Of a stretch of DNA of 64,000 nt, positions 22,435 to 30,508 are shown piece by piece. The notes beneath the pieces were generated by a model. That model was not told where the DNA came from, did not search any database, and worked only from the letters and a program-made list of their open reading frames with translations. The position numbers and the translations under genes were made by a program. The stretch covers positions 1 through 64,000 of the forward strand of contig JABCYW010000011.1 of the NCBI GenBank assembly GCA_013289985.1, given 5' to 3'. This DNA comes from Betaproteobacteria bacterium (lineage in GTDB: Bacteria; Pseudomonadota; Gammaproteobacteria; Burkholderiales; Burkholderiaceae_C). The number at the start of each line of letters is the position of its first letter. Position 1 is the stretch's first letter.

Positions 22435-22467
22435 ACGACGCCTCGGTCTCCGGGGCGTCGTCGTTTC
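22435..22467 (+). terminator. Terminator after tRNA-Cys
   Basis: ACGACGCC pairs with GGCGTCGT and is followed by CGTTT. It ends the tRNA transcript before the convergent MocR gene. Confidence 0.6.
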
Positions 22468-22522
22468 CGGGTGGGCCCTTCGCGCCCCTGTCCGCTGCAT
22501 CCGAAGGTTAGGGCGATCAAGG

Positions 22523-23920
22523 TCAGATCAGCACCACCGCCTCCTCCGCCGAAGGTCGCCGCGCGAGCAGGTCCGACAACCGCGCCAGCGCGTGCGACAG
22601 CCTCTTGCGGTCGCGCCCCGCGCCGAGGGAGATGCGGATCGCGTTGGTCGTCGCGCGGCCCGACGCGAAGGCGTCCGAGGGCGTGATGGCCAGGCCCTGC
22701 GCGCGCGCAGCCTGGGCGAACGCCGGGGCCGTCCAGTAGCTCGGAAGCGGCAGCCACACGTGGATGCCCTCGCGTGACGCGTGCGGCCCCGTCAGGTTGC
22801 CCGCCAGGGCCTGCGCGGCGACGTCCTGGCGCGCGCGCGCCTCGGCGCGCACGCCCGCGAGGACGCGCTGCGCGGTGCCGTCCTGCAGCCACTGCGTCGC
22901 GAGCACCGCGGTGAGCGGCGCGCGCATCAGCGAGAACGCGCGCAGCGCCGCGAGGAAGGCGGCTTGGCGGCGCGCGTCCGGCGAGACGACGAACGCCGTG
23001 CGCAGGCCCGGCGACAGGCACTTGGACAGCGTCGAGACGTAGTGCACCCGTTCCGGCGCGAGCCGCGCCAGCGGCGGCGGCGCGGCGTCTGCCAGCAGCC
23101 AGTACGGGTCGTCCTCGATGACCTGCAGGTCCAGCCGCGCTGCCATCTTCGCGATCGCGCGGCGGCGGCGCTCCGGCATCGTCACGGTGGTCGGGTTCTG
23201 GATCGTCGGGTTCAGGTACACGACGCGCGCGCCCGACTGCTTCACGGTCCGTTCGAGCGCGGCGGGCAGCATGCCTTCGTCGTCGATCTCGACGTCCCGC
23301 ACGTGGCGGCCCAGCTGTGCCGCGGCCGCGCGAAATCCGGGATAGACGAGCGGCTCGCACAGCAGGGTCTCGCCCGCCTGGGTGCACGCGAGGATCAGCG
23401 CGCACAGCGCCGCCTGCGAGCCCGGCGACGCCACCACGCGCTCGGGCGGCGCGTCGCCGAGCACGGGCGCCAGCCAGCGCGCGCCGGCGAGGCGGTCGGC
23501 CGCGCTGCCGCCGACCAGGTGGTAGGTCATCAGCAGGTCGATGTCGGCGCGCAGCAGCACCTGGGCGAGCCCGTGCTTCAACAGTTCCTGGAGGTCGGGA
23601 TCCGCGGGCTGCGGCGGGATGTTCAGGCTCAGGTCGACCAGCGCGCCGAGTTCCACCTTGCGCGCCGCGACGAAGGTGCCGCGCGGCCCGTCGGCCACGA
23701 GCAGGCCCCGCGTGCGCGCCTGCGCGTAGGCCCGCGTGACGGTCGTCAGGTCGACGCCCAGGTGCGTGGCGACCGCGCGCTGCGGCGTCAGGCGATCGCC
23801 CGCGCGCAGCCGGCCGGCGGCGATCGCGTCCTCGAGGCGCTCCACGATCTGCAGGTAGCGCGGGCCGCCGCGGGGCTCTAGCGGCGCCAGCCAGCGTTCC
23901 GCCGGGATGTCCGATTGCAT
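22523..23920 (-). CDS. MocR-type regulator: GntR winged helix fused to PLP aminotransferase fold
   Basis: 465 aa. The N-terminal GntR-type winged helix (PRYLQIVERLEDAIAAGRLRAGDRLTPQR) covers about residues 18-85. The rest is an aminotransferase class I/II fold with the PLP lysine in SKCLSPGLR and the Asp/Tyr of the cofactor pocket in EDDPYWL. MocR proteins act as transcription factors that sense PLP adducts. It is transcribed divergently from cyoABCD with 98 nt between start codons, and paired direct/inverted repeats of a TGTATGG motif lie in that gap. Regulating a quinol oxidase would be an unusual role, and this is inferred from position only. Confidence 0.9.
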   Translation of the reverse strand: MQSDIPAERWLAPLEPRGGPRYLQIVERLEDAIAAGRLRAGDRLTPQRAVATHLGVDLTTVTRAYAQARTRGLLVADGPRGTFVAARKVELGALVDLSLNIPPQPADPDLQELLKHGLAQVLLRADIDLLMTYHLVGGSAADRLAGARWLAPVLGDAPPERVVASPGSQAALCALILACTQAGETLLCEPLVYPGFRAAAAQLGRHVRDVEIDDEGMLPAALERTVKQSGARVVYLNPTIQNPTTVTMPERRRRAIAKMAARLDLQVIEDDPYWLLADAAPPPLARLAPERVHYVSTLSKCLSPGLRTAFVVSPDARRQAAFLAALRAFSLMRAPLTAVLATQWLQDGTAQRVLAGVRAEARARQDVAAQALAGNLTGPHASREGIHVWLPLPSYWTAPAFAQAARAQGLAITPSDAFASGRATTNAIRISLGAGRDRKRLSHALARLSDLLARRPSAEEAVVLI

Positions 23921-23934
23921 GGCAGCACGGCCTT

Positions 23935-23991
23935 CATGTATGGGGAATGTATGGCTCTAGCATCTGCCAAAACCCATACGAACCATACATG
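23935..23991. promoter_or_regulatory. Repeat-rich operator between the MocR gene and cyoA
   Basis: CATGTATGG (23935-23943) and TGTATGG (23948-23954) form a direct repeat. CCCATAC (23973-23979) and CCATACATG (23983-23991) repeat the same unit inverted. Four half-sites in this direct-plus-inverted layout fit MocR operators, which bind two direct repeats with one extra site. Confidence 0.6.
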
Positions 23992-24018
23992 CAAACCCGC
24001 GGCACCGCACGCTCCCCA

Positions 24019-24978
24019 ATGATTTCCACGCCCATCCACCTGTCGCCGGGGCCGTCCGGCACTTCCCTCCGAAAGGGGCTGCGCGTCCTGCGCGCCGGGC
24101 TCGTGCCGGCGCTGGCCGCCGTGCTCCTGGGCGGCTGCACCATCGACCTGCTGGAGCCCGCGGGCGAGATCGCGCGCCAGGAGCGCACGCTGATCCTCGT
24201 GGCGCTGGGCCTGATGCTGCTGGTGGTGGTGCCGGTGATCGCGCTGACGCTGTGGTTCGGCTGGCGCTACCGCGCGTCCAACGCCCGCGCCACCTACGCG
24301 CCGACGTGGGCGCACTCCACCCGCATCGAGGCGGTGGTGTGGGCGGTGCCGTGCGTGATCGTCGCGATCCTGGGCGTGCTGATCTGGCGCACGACGCGCA
24401 CGCTCGATCCCTGGCGGCCGCTCGAGGCGAGCGTGAGGCCGGTGCGCGTGCAGGTGGTCGCGCTGAACTGGAAGTGGCTGTTCATCTATCCGGACTACGG
24501 CGTGGCGACGGTCAACCGGCTCGAGATTCCCGCGGGCACGCCGATCGATTTCGAGCTCACGGCCGACTCGCTGATGAACTCGTTCTTCATCCCGCGCCTG
24601 GGCAGCCAGGTCTACGCGATGGCCGGCATGCGCACGCAGCTGCACCTCGTGGCGGAGGCGCCCGGCACCTACCGCGGCATGTCGGCGGCCTTCAGCGGCG
24701 AGGGCTTCTCGGACATGCATTTCGACACGGTCGCCGTCTCGCCCGCCGACTTCGAGGCCTGGCTGCGCGATGCGCGGCGCGCGCCGCGCGCGATGGACGC
24801 GTCGCGGTACCGCGTGGTGAGCCTGCCCTCGACGCGCGGCGAGCCTGCCGTCTACGCGGGCGTCGAGCCCGACCTGTTCGACGGCATCGTCGACCGGTTT
24901 ACGCGCCGGCCCGGCGCCGCCGACGTCTGCACGCCGCCGGTCATCGCGCAGGCCGCCACCGCGGCGCGCAAGGAGTAG
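24019..24978 (+). CDS. cyoA: Cytochrome o ubiquinol oxidase subunit II
   Basis: 319 aa from the ATG at 24019; an ATG at 23989 overlaps the operator repeats and is less likely. A lipoprotein signal with lipobox LGGC is followed by two transmembrane helices and a periplasmic cupredoxin-like domain. The region that carries the CuA ligands in cytochrome c oxidases reads [11 protein letters not shown] without the two cysteines, which marks a quinol oxidase. First gene of cyoABCD. Confidence 0.93.
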   Translation: MISTPIHLSPGPSGTSLRKGLRVLRAGLVPALAAVLLGGCTIDLLEPAGEIARQERTLILVALGLMLLVVVPVIALTLWFGWRYRASNARATYAPTWAHSTRIEAVVWAVPCVIVAILGVLIWRTTRTLDPWRPLEASVRPVRVQVVALNWKWLFIYPDYGVATVNRLEIPAGTPIDFELTADSLMNSFFIPRLGSQVYAMAGMRTQLHLVAEAPGTYRGMSAAFSGEGFSDMHFDTVAVSPADFEAWLRDARRAPRAMDASRYRVVSLPSTRGEPAVYAGVEPDLFDGIVDRFTRRPGAADVCTPPVIAQAATAARKE

Positions 24979-24983
24979 CCGCC

Positions 24984-26960
24984 ATGTTCGGAAAGCTCGA
25001 CATCGACGCCGTCCCCTGGCACGAGCCCATCATCATGGGCACGCTGCTGGTCGTGATGCTGGGCGGCGCCGCCCTGCTCGCGGCGGTCACGCGCGCGGGC
25101 AAGTGGACGTACCTCTGGAAGGAGTGGTTCACCTCCGTCGACCACAAGCGCATCGGCGTGATGTACATCGTGATGGCGCTGGTGATGTTGCTGCGCGGCT
25201 TCATCGACGCGCTGATGATGCGCGCGCAGCAGGCGGTCGCCGCCGGCGGCGAGGCGGGCTACCTGCCGCCGCACCACTACGACCAGATCTTCACCGCGCA
25301 CGGCGTGATCATGATCTTCTTCGTGGCCACGCCGTTCATCCTGGGCCTGATGAACGTGGTCGTGCCGCTGCAGATCGGCGCGCGCGACGTCGCGTTCCCG
25401 TTCGTGAACTCGCTCAGCTTCTGGCTCGCGGCGGCCGGCGCGGTGCTGGTGATGCTGTCGATGTTCTGCGGCGACTTCGCGGCCACCGGCTGGGTGGCCT
25501 ATCCGCCGCTGTCCGAGCTCGGATACAGCCCGACGACCGGCGTCGACTACTACATCTGGTCGCTGCAGATCTCGGGGCTGGGCACCACGCTCACCGGCAT
25601 CAACTTCATCGTGACCATCCTGCGCATGCGGGCGCCCGGCATGGACCTGATGAAGATGCCGGTCTTCACCTGGACGGCGCTGATCACCAACATCCTGATC
25701 GTCGCCGTGTTCCCCGTCCTCACGGCCACGCTCGCCCTGCTCGCCGCCGACCGCTATCTGGGCATGCACTTCTTCACCAACGAGCTGGGCGGCAACGCGA
25801 TGATGTACGTCAACCTCATCTGGATCTGGGGCCATCCGGAGGTCTACATCCTGATCCTGCCGTGCTTCGGCGCGTTCTCCGAGATCATCGCCACGTTCTC
25901 CGGCAAGCCGCTGTTCGGCTACAAGTCGATGGTGTGGGCGACGTCGTCCATCGGCGTGCTGTCGTTCTTCGTCTGGCTGCACCACTTCTTCACGATGGGC
26001 TCGGGCGCGAACGTGAACGCGTTCTTCGGGATCATGACCACCATCATCTCGATCCCCACCGGCGTGAAGCTGTTCAACTGGCTGTTCACGATGTTCCGCG
26101 GCCGCATCCGCTACCACTCGGCCACGCTGTGGACGATCGGCTTCATGGTGACCTTCGCCATCGGCGGCATGACCGGCGTGCTGCTGGCCGTGCCGGGCGC
26201 AGACTTCGTGCTGCACAACAGCCTGTTCCTGGTGGCCCACTTCCACAACGTGATCATCGGCGGCGTGCTGTTCGGCTGCCTCGCGGGCATGAGCTTCTGG
26301 TTTCCCAAGGTGTTCGGCTTCACGCTGAACGAGTTCTGGGGCAAGGTCTCGTTCTGGTGCTGGATCGTCGGCTTCAACCTGGCCTTCATCCCGCTGTACG
26401 TGCTGGGGTTCATGGGCATGACGCGGCGCATGAACCACTACGCTGAGCCGGCGTGGCAGCCGTGGCTGGTCGTGGCGCTGGCCGGCGCGCTGGTCATCGC
26501 CTGCGGCATCGTCGCGCTGTTCGTGCAGCTCTACGTGAGCGTGCGCGACCGCGCCGGGAACCGCGACATCACGGGCGACCCGTGGGACGCGCGCAGCCTC
26601 GAGTGGTCGACGGCGTCGCCGGCGCCGTTCTACAACTTCGCGCACGTGCCGCACATCACGTCGCTGGAGCAGCACTGGGATGACAAGAAGCGCGGCCGCG
26701 ACGGCGTGCGACCGCGCAAGTACGAGGACATCCACATGCCCCGCAACACCGCCGCCGGCGTCGTGATCGCCGCCTTCGGCACCGTGCTGTGCTTCGCGCT
26801 CGTGTGGCACATCTGGTGGCTGGCCGTCGCGTCGCTGGCCGGCGTGCTCGCCACGTTCATCGCGCGCACCTATGACCGCGACGTCGACTGGTGGGTGCCC
26901 GCCGCCGAGGTCGAACGCATCGAGAACGCGTGCCATGCCGCGCTGGCGGAGGTGGCGTGA
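24984..26960 (+). CDS. cyoB: Cytochrome o ubiquinol oxidase subunit I
   Basis: 658 aa with about 15 transmembrane helices; AAGGAG lies upstream of the ATG. It carries heme b, heme o and CuB: HPEVY (crosslinked His-Tyr), HHFF and the HFHN heme ligand motif in [11 protein letters not shown] are all present. It reduces O2 to water with ubiquinol electrons and pumps protons. The stop codon overlaps the first codon of a 66-nt cassette that leads into cyoC. Confidence 0.96.
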   Translation: MFGKLDIDAVPWHEPIIMGTLLVVMLGGAALLAAVTRAGKWTYLWKEWFTSVDHKRIGVMYIVMALVMLLRGFIDALMMRAQQAVAAGGEAGYLPPHHYDQIFTAHGVIMIFFVATPFILGLMNVVVPLQIGARDVAFPFVNSLSFWLAAAGAVLVMLSMFCGDFAATGWVAYPPLSELGYSPTTGVDYYIWSLQISGLGTTLTGINFIVTILRMRAPGMDLMKMPVFTWTALITNILIVAVFPVLTATLALLAADRYLGMHFFTNELGGNAMMYVNLIWIWGHPEVYILILPCFGAFSEIIATFSGKPLFGYKSMVWATSSIGVLSFFVWLHHFFTMGSGANVNAFFGIMTTIISIPTGVKLFNWLFTMFRGRIRYHSATLWTIGFMVTFAIGGMTGVLLAVPGADFVLHNSLFLVAHFHNVIIGGVLFGCLAGMSFWFPKVFGFTLNEFWGKVSFWCWIVGFNLAFIPLYVLGFMGMTRRMNHYAEPAWQPWLVVALAGALVIACGIVALFVQLYVSVRDRAGNRDITGDPWDARSLEWSTASPAPFYNFAHVPHITSLEQHWDDKKRGRDGVRPRKYEDIHMPRNTAAGVVIAAFGTVLCFALVWHIWWLAVASLAGVLATFIARTYDRDVDWWVPAAEVERIENACHAALAEVA

Positions 26961-27025
26961 TGAGCACCGCCCGGCCGCCCGAAGGTGCTCGCGCCGCAGT
27001 TCGCAGGACGGAGGTTTCCCTATGA
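26960..27025 (+). repeat. 66-nt junction cassette, copy 1, with 21-codon ORF and ribosome site
   Basis: It begins in the cyoB stop (TGATG) and ends in the cyoC start (ATGA). It is homologous to the cassette at 27624-27689, with about 56 of 66 positions identical and no gaps. It can encode a 21-residue peptide with core ARPPEG, then VRRTEV, and it carries GGACGGAGGT, the ribosome site for cyoC. Whether the peptide is made is unknown. Confidence 0.7.
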
Positions 27026-27627
27026 GCCAGGCTACGCTTGCGGTCGTCGCCCACGGCGGCCACCATGACGACAGCGGTCCGCGCACGACGCTGGGCTTCT
27101 GGATCTACCTGATGAGCGACTGCCTCATCTTCTGCGTGCTGTTCGCCACCTTCGGGGTGCTGATGGACAACACCGCGGGCGGCCCGTCGGGGCGCCAGCT
27201 GTTCGAGCTGCCGTTCGTGCTGGGCGAGACCGGGCTGCTGCTGGTGAGCAGCTTCACCTTCGGCCTGGGGATGCTGGCCATGCAGGCCGGCCGCCAGGAC
27301 CGGCTGCTGCCGTGGCTGGCCGTGACGCTGCTGCTGGGCGCCGCGTTCGTCGGCATGGAGATCCACGAGTTCGCGGCGCTGGTGCACGACCGCGCCGGGC
27401 CGGGCACCAGCGCGTTCCTGTCCGCCTACTTCGTCCTCGTCGGCACGCACGGCCTGCACGTCACCTGCGGGCTGCTGTGGATCGCGCTGATGATCCACCA
27501 GGTCACGCGCTTCGGCCTCGACGGCATCACGCGGCGGCGGCTGGCCTGCCTGAGCCTGTTCTGGCACTTCCTCGACCTGGTGTGGATCTGCGTGTTCACG
27601 TTCGTCTACCTGCGGGAGTTCGCATGA
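27022..27627 (+). CDS. cyoC: Cytochrome o ubiquinol oxidase subunit III
   Basis: 201 aa from the ATG at 27022, preceded by ACGGAGG. Five predicted transmembrane helices and the conserved pattern of heme-copper oxidase subunit III (FWIYLMSDCLIFCVLFATF, the glutamate-containing EIHEFAAL, and HGLHVTCGLLW) support the call. It stabilises the proton-pumping complex. It is flanked on both sides by homologous 66-nt cassettes. Confidence 0.95.
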   Translation: MSQATLAVVAHGGHHDDSGPRTTLGFWIYLMSDCLIFCVLFATFGVLMDNTAGGPSGRQLFELPFVLGETGLLLVSSFTFGLGMLAMQAGRQDRLLPWLAVTLLLGAAFVGMEIHEFAALVHDRAGPGTSAFLSAYFVLVGTHGLHVTCGLLWIALMIHQVTRFGLDGITRRRLACLSLFWHFLDLVWICVFTFVYLREFA

Positions 27628-27689
27628 TCGCCGCCCGGCCGCCCGAAGGCGATCGCACCGGAGTCCGCAGGACGGAGGTATTCCAATGA
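27624..27689 (+). repeat. 66-nt junction cassette, copy 2, with 21-codon ORF and ribosome site
   Basis: It has the same length, frame and architecture as the copy at 26960-27025. Its ATG overlaps the cyoC stop (ATGA), its TGA overlaps the cyoD ATG, the peptide has the ARPPEG...VRRTEV core, and GGACGGAGGT supplies the cyoD ribosome site. Confidence 0.7.
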
Positions 27690-28057
27690 AACCGATCCAG
27701 CTCAGCGCGCCGTCGCGCACCTTCCACCACGCCAACCTGGGCGGCTACGTGATCGGGTTCGGCGCGTGCGTCGTCCTCACGCTGGCGTCGTTCGGCGCGG
27801 TCATGACAGGCCTGCTGCCGCGCGGCGCCGTCATGGGCGTCCTGGTGCTGCTGTGCGTGGCCCAGCTGCTGGTGCAGCTCGTGTTCTTCCTGCACCTGGG
27901 CTCCGCGCGCGACCAGCGCGACAACACGGGCATCTTCGTATGCACCGCGTTGCTGATCGCGATCATCGTGGCCGGCTCGCTGTGGGTCACCCACAACGCG
28001 AACGCGAACATGATGCCCACGCACATGTCGACGCAGCGCGCGATCTCGCGCGACTGA
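27686..28057 (+). CDS. cyoD: Cytochrome o ubiquinol oxidase subunit IV
   Basis: 123 aa with three transmembrane helices, the second with VQLVFFLHLG, a hallmark of subunit IV (helps CuB insertion and complex stability). It is the last gene of this operon; cyoE (heme O synthase), often next, is absent, so heme O synthase must be encoded elsewhere. Confidence 0.92.
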   Translation: MKPIQLSAPSRTFHHANLGGYVIGFGACVVLTLASFGAVMTGLLPRGAVMGVLVLLCVAQLLVQLVFFLHLGSARDQRDNTGIFVCTALLIAIIVAGSLWVTHNANANMMPTHMSTQRAISRD

Positions 28058-28279
28058 GCAGCCCGCGAGCCGGCGCATGCGGGGTTGCCGCGCGCGCGGC
28101 GGCGTCAGCGCCGCACCGTCATCGCGCGGCGCATGTCGCGCCGGCTGGACTCCGGCATGCGGATAATTGACGGTGGTCATGAGGCCTGATTCTTCGGCCC
28201 CGCCTGCAGTGCGCGCTTGCGCCAGATCAAGGCGCGGGCCGCGGTGCGCAAGCCGTCGCTCCGAAGCCACCGCCGCGAA

Positions 28280-28717
28280 TCAGGCGGGATACAGGCCATC
28301 GAGGTGGGCCCGCAATCGCGCGAACAGTCGCGCGTAGGGTGCCTGCGAGGCGGCGCCCGTCAGCGGGTCGCCGTCGGGCTTGAACTCGGCGTCGAGCTCG
28401 TCCCAGTCGGTCGCCAACAGCGCGCGCTCGGCGAGCGGGAAGATCTCGCTCTCTTCCAGTGCCACATGCGACCGGTAGAACTCGACGTAGTGCGCGAGCG
28501 CCATCTCGAACCCGGCGCGGCGCGAGTCGCCGAGGATCTCGAAGGCCGTCAACGCGTGTGCCAGCTCGCGGATGCGGGCCTCGCCGCGCCGGTGATCCTC
28601 TTCGAGGTGGTCCAGCACGTGGCGCGCCAGCGGCGTGCGGGCGCGCAGCCGCGGGAACAGCAGCACCTTGCGCAACGCGATGTGCTCGGCCAGAAGGATG
28701 TCGAGGCTCGAGGGCAT
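28280..28717 (-). CDS. Hemerythrin-like (HHE) protein with apparent internal deletion
   Basis: 145 aa. The C-terminal part shows the HHE pattern of four-helix O2/iron-binding proteins (HLEEDHRRGEARIRELAHAL, then HVALEESEIFPLAERAL with the H-x3-E ligands). The N-terminal helix is joined abruptly (AEHIALRKVL to LFPRLRAR), as if about 35-40 residues holding the usual H-H-x-K-E-E motif before LFP had been lost. The gene is intact as an ORF, but metal binding is doubtful. It lies beside the cyo oxidase operon, convergent with it, and next to a HiPIP remnant. Confidence 0.65.
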   Translation of the reverse strand: MPSSLDILLAEHIALRKVLLFPRLRARTPLARHVLDHLEEDHRRGEARIRELAHALTAFEILGDSRRAGFEMALAHYVEFYRSHVALEESEIFPLAERALLATDWDELDAEFKPDGDPLTGAASQAPYARLFARLRAHLDGLYPA

Positions 28718-28776
28718 GGCGAACCTGGTTGCTCAGAAGCGCTTGCTGGCGCCGTCCTCGCTGCATTGCCCTGCCG

Positions 28777-28899
28777 TCAGGCCTTCTTGGTGTACGCGCT
28801 GCACCAGCCCTTGGACGAGACCTGCTTGCCCGCGAAGATGGCAAAGCCGCCGGTGGCGTCGCCGGCCTTGCCCTGGTATCGCTTTGGGTGACGAGCCAT
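28777..28899 (-). pseudogene. Remnant of a high-potential iron-sulfur protein (HiPIP), C-terminal part
   Basis: Reading the minus strand gives YQGKAGDATGG, then FAGKQVSSKGWCSAYTKKA and a stop, matching the end of HiPIP electron carriers. Only the last cysteine ligand remains: the usual third ligand position holds Phe, and the sequence bearing the first two cysteines is absent because similarity stops at MARHPKR. It is therefore a decayed fragment. HiPIPs donate electrons to photosynthetic or respiratory complexes in purple bacteria and relatives. Confidence 0.7.
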
Positions 28900-29141
28900 C
28901 TTCGAACGGAACCGGCCCGCGAGGCTTGACGTTGCGCAACGCTACGCTGCGCCGTGATCCTGCGACTACGCACAGGATGACGAGGCGGATTGCCCGCAGG
29001 ATGCCTTGCTCCCGGCCCGCAGGCCGCGGAGCGCACGCTCCAATTGCCATGTAGGCAAATTGCCGACTCCAGCCGCTTTGCAGTTCGGCCGAAAACCATC
29101 ACGTCAGACCGGCTTGTGATGCTCCGGTCAAGGAGTTGGTC
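28900..29141. other. Intergenic stretch with hairpins, left edge of the signalling island
   Basis: No gene is supported. It holds the second 28-nt palindromic repeat and short inverted repeats (GGAGCG with CGCTCC near 29034; AATTGCC with GGCAAATT near 29042-29061). It follows the HiPIP remnant and looks like degraded sequence. Confidence 0.5.
28954..28981. repeat. 28-nt palindromic dispersed repeat, copy 2
   Basis: GTGATCCTGCG, 4 nt, and CGCACAGGATGAC form an imperfect hairpin. It aligns without gaps to the repeat at 7457-7484 with about 23 of 28 positions identical. Confidence 0.5.
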
Positions 29142-29339
29142 GTGAAAAACTGCCGTATTGCCATGCTCGCGGCACTTGCCGCAGCAGTTCCATTTGACCG
29201 CAGCCGCGGAGGCGGCGCGGCCGCATGCCGCCTCAAGCGCAACGACCGGCTCGGGGGAGCCCTCGCGGGCGCCCGCCGACGGCAATCATGGATCGCCGTG
29301 AGCCAGCTGAATCCCGATCACTTCGAGCGCCCTCAATGA
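29142..29339 (+). CDS. Short ORF with signal-peptide-like start, overlapping the binding-protein gene
   Basis: A GTG at 29142 has AAGGAG about 9 nt upstream and begins MKNCRIAMLAALAAAV, like a secretion signal. The sequence then turns into Arg/Gly-rich text with no recognisable domain. Its stop overlaps the next start (ATGA). It may be the promoter-proximal end of a broken gene or a coupled leader ORF for the binding protein. Coding status is uncertain. Confidence 0.35.
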   Translation: MKNCRIAMLAALAAAVPFDRSRGGGAAACRLKRNDRLGGALAGARRRQSWIAVSQLNPDHFERPQ

Positions 29340-30508
29340 GCTTGACCATGCTTCGCGCCATCGCAGCCGTGACGGCCTCGCTCGTCGTTCTCCCCACACG
29401 CGCCGACGACGGCATTACCGACACCGAGATCAAGCTCGGCATGGTGAACGCGCAATCCGGCCCCGCCTCTGGCCTGGGCCGCGGTCTGCGTGCCGGCGCA
29501 CAAGCCTACTTCCAGGACTTGAACGCGCGCGGCGGGGTGCACGGCCGTCAGATTTCGCTGGTCATCGCCGACGACGGCTACGAGCCCGATCGGGCGGTGG
29601 ACGAGACGTTGAAGATGATCGAGCAGCAGAAGATCTTCGCGCTTTTCGGCTACGTCGGCACACCCACGGCCAACGCGGTGCTGCCGATCGTCAAGGAGAT
29701 GGATATCCCGCTGGTGGGGCTGTTCACCGGCGCGATGACCCTGCGCCAGCCGGTCACGCCGCAGGTGTTCAACGTGCGCGCCAGCTACGACGACGAGGCC
29801 GAGGCGCTGGTGGCGCACTTCGTGGCCAAGGGTGCCAAGAGCGTGGCCGTCTTCTACCAGGATGACGGCTTCGGCATGGCAGTCCTCTCCGGCACGGAGA
29901 AGGCTCTTGGCAAGCGCGGACTGAAGGTCGCTGCCAAGAGCACCTTCCAGAGAAACACGCTGGCTGTCAAGGCGGGTCTGGCGGCGATGCTCGACGCCAA
30001 GCCCGACGCCATCGTGATGGTCGGCCCCTACGGGCCGCTGGCGGCATTCATCAAGGAGGCGCGAGCCACCGGCCTGAAGTCGCAGTTGGCGACTGTCTCG
30101 TTCGTCGGAACCGACAACCTGGTCGCCGAACTCGGCAAGGATGGTGACGGGGTCGTGATCTCGCAAGTGGTGCCATTTCCGTACGACGACGATCTGGCGG
30201 TCACGCGCGAGTGCCGCGAAGCGTTGGCCAGGTACGGACACGAGCCGCTGGGATTCGTCAACTTCGAGGGCTGCCTGACCGCGCGCGTGCTGGCCACCGC
30301 GCTGGAGCGCGCCGGCAAGGCCGTGGACCGCAAGTCCTTGGTGGGTACGCTCGATGCGATGCACCTGGTGGACATCGGCGGCCTGAACGCCTCGTTCTCC
30401 ACCGAAAGGCACCAGGCCTTCGACAAGGTGTTCATGACCCAGATTCGTGACGGCAAGATCGACAAGCTATCTTCGACAAGCCCGCCGCACTTCAGGGAGC
30501 ATCAATGA
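29336..30508 (+). CDS. Periplasmic binding protein, LivJ-like (type 1 fold)
   Basis: 390 aa. A signal peptide (MLRAIAAVTASLVVLPTRA) precedes the mature start at DDGITDTEIKLG. The rest has the two-lobed type 1 binding fold of Leu/Ile/Val- and amide-binding proteins (GMVNAQSGPASGLGRGLRAG, FALFGYVGTPTANA, ASYDDEAEALV). No ABC permease or ATPase gene follows. Instead its stop overlaps, by ATGA, the start of a membrane GGDEF-EAL protein with a long helical periplasmic sensor. It is therefore likely a sensory ligand receptor rather than a transport component. The ligand is unknown. Confidence 0.85.
   Translation: MSLTMLRAIAAVTASLVVLPTRADDGITDTEIKLGMVNAQSGPASGLGRGLRAGAQAYFQDLNARGGVHGRQISLVIADDGYEPDRAVDETLKMIEQQKIFALFGYVGTPTANAVLPIVKEMDIPLVGLFTGAMTLRQPVTPQVFNVRASYDDEAEALVAHFVAKGAKSVAVFYQDDGFGMAVLSGTEKALGKRGLKVAAKSTFQRNTLAVKAGLAAMLDAKPDAIVMVGPYGPLAAFIKEARATGLKSQLATVSFVGTDNLVAELGKDGDGVVISQVVPFPYDDDLAVTRECREALARYGHEPLGFVNFEGCLTARVLATALERAGKAVDRKSLVGTLDAMHLVDIGGLNASFSTERHQAFDKVFMTQIRDGKIDKLSSTSPPHFREHQ

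Noticed and set aside
23947-24018. N-terminal extension of cyoA from 23947 or 23989
   Set aside because: It would place the start inside the operator repeats, and the extra residues are not part of a lipoprotein signal.
26872-27021. N-terminal extension of cyoC into cyoB
   Set aside because: It is Arg-rich, out of frame with cyoB and not seen in subunit III proteins. The ATG at 27022 has a strong ribosome site.
28733-29050. Minus-strand ORF of 105 codons overlapping the HiPIP remnant
   Set aside because: It is in another frame from the HiPIP-like residues and has a shadow composition. The similarity lies in the frame at 28777-28899.
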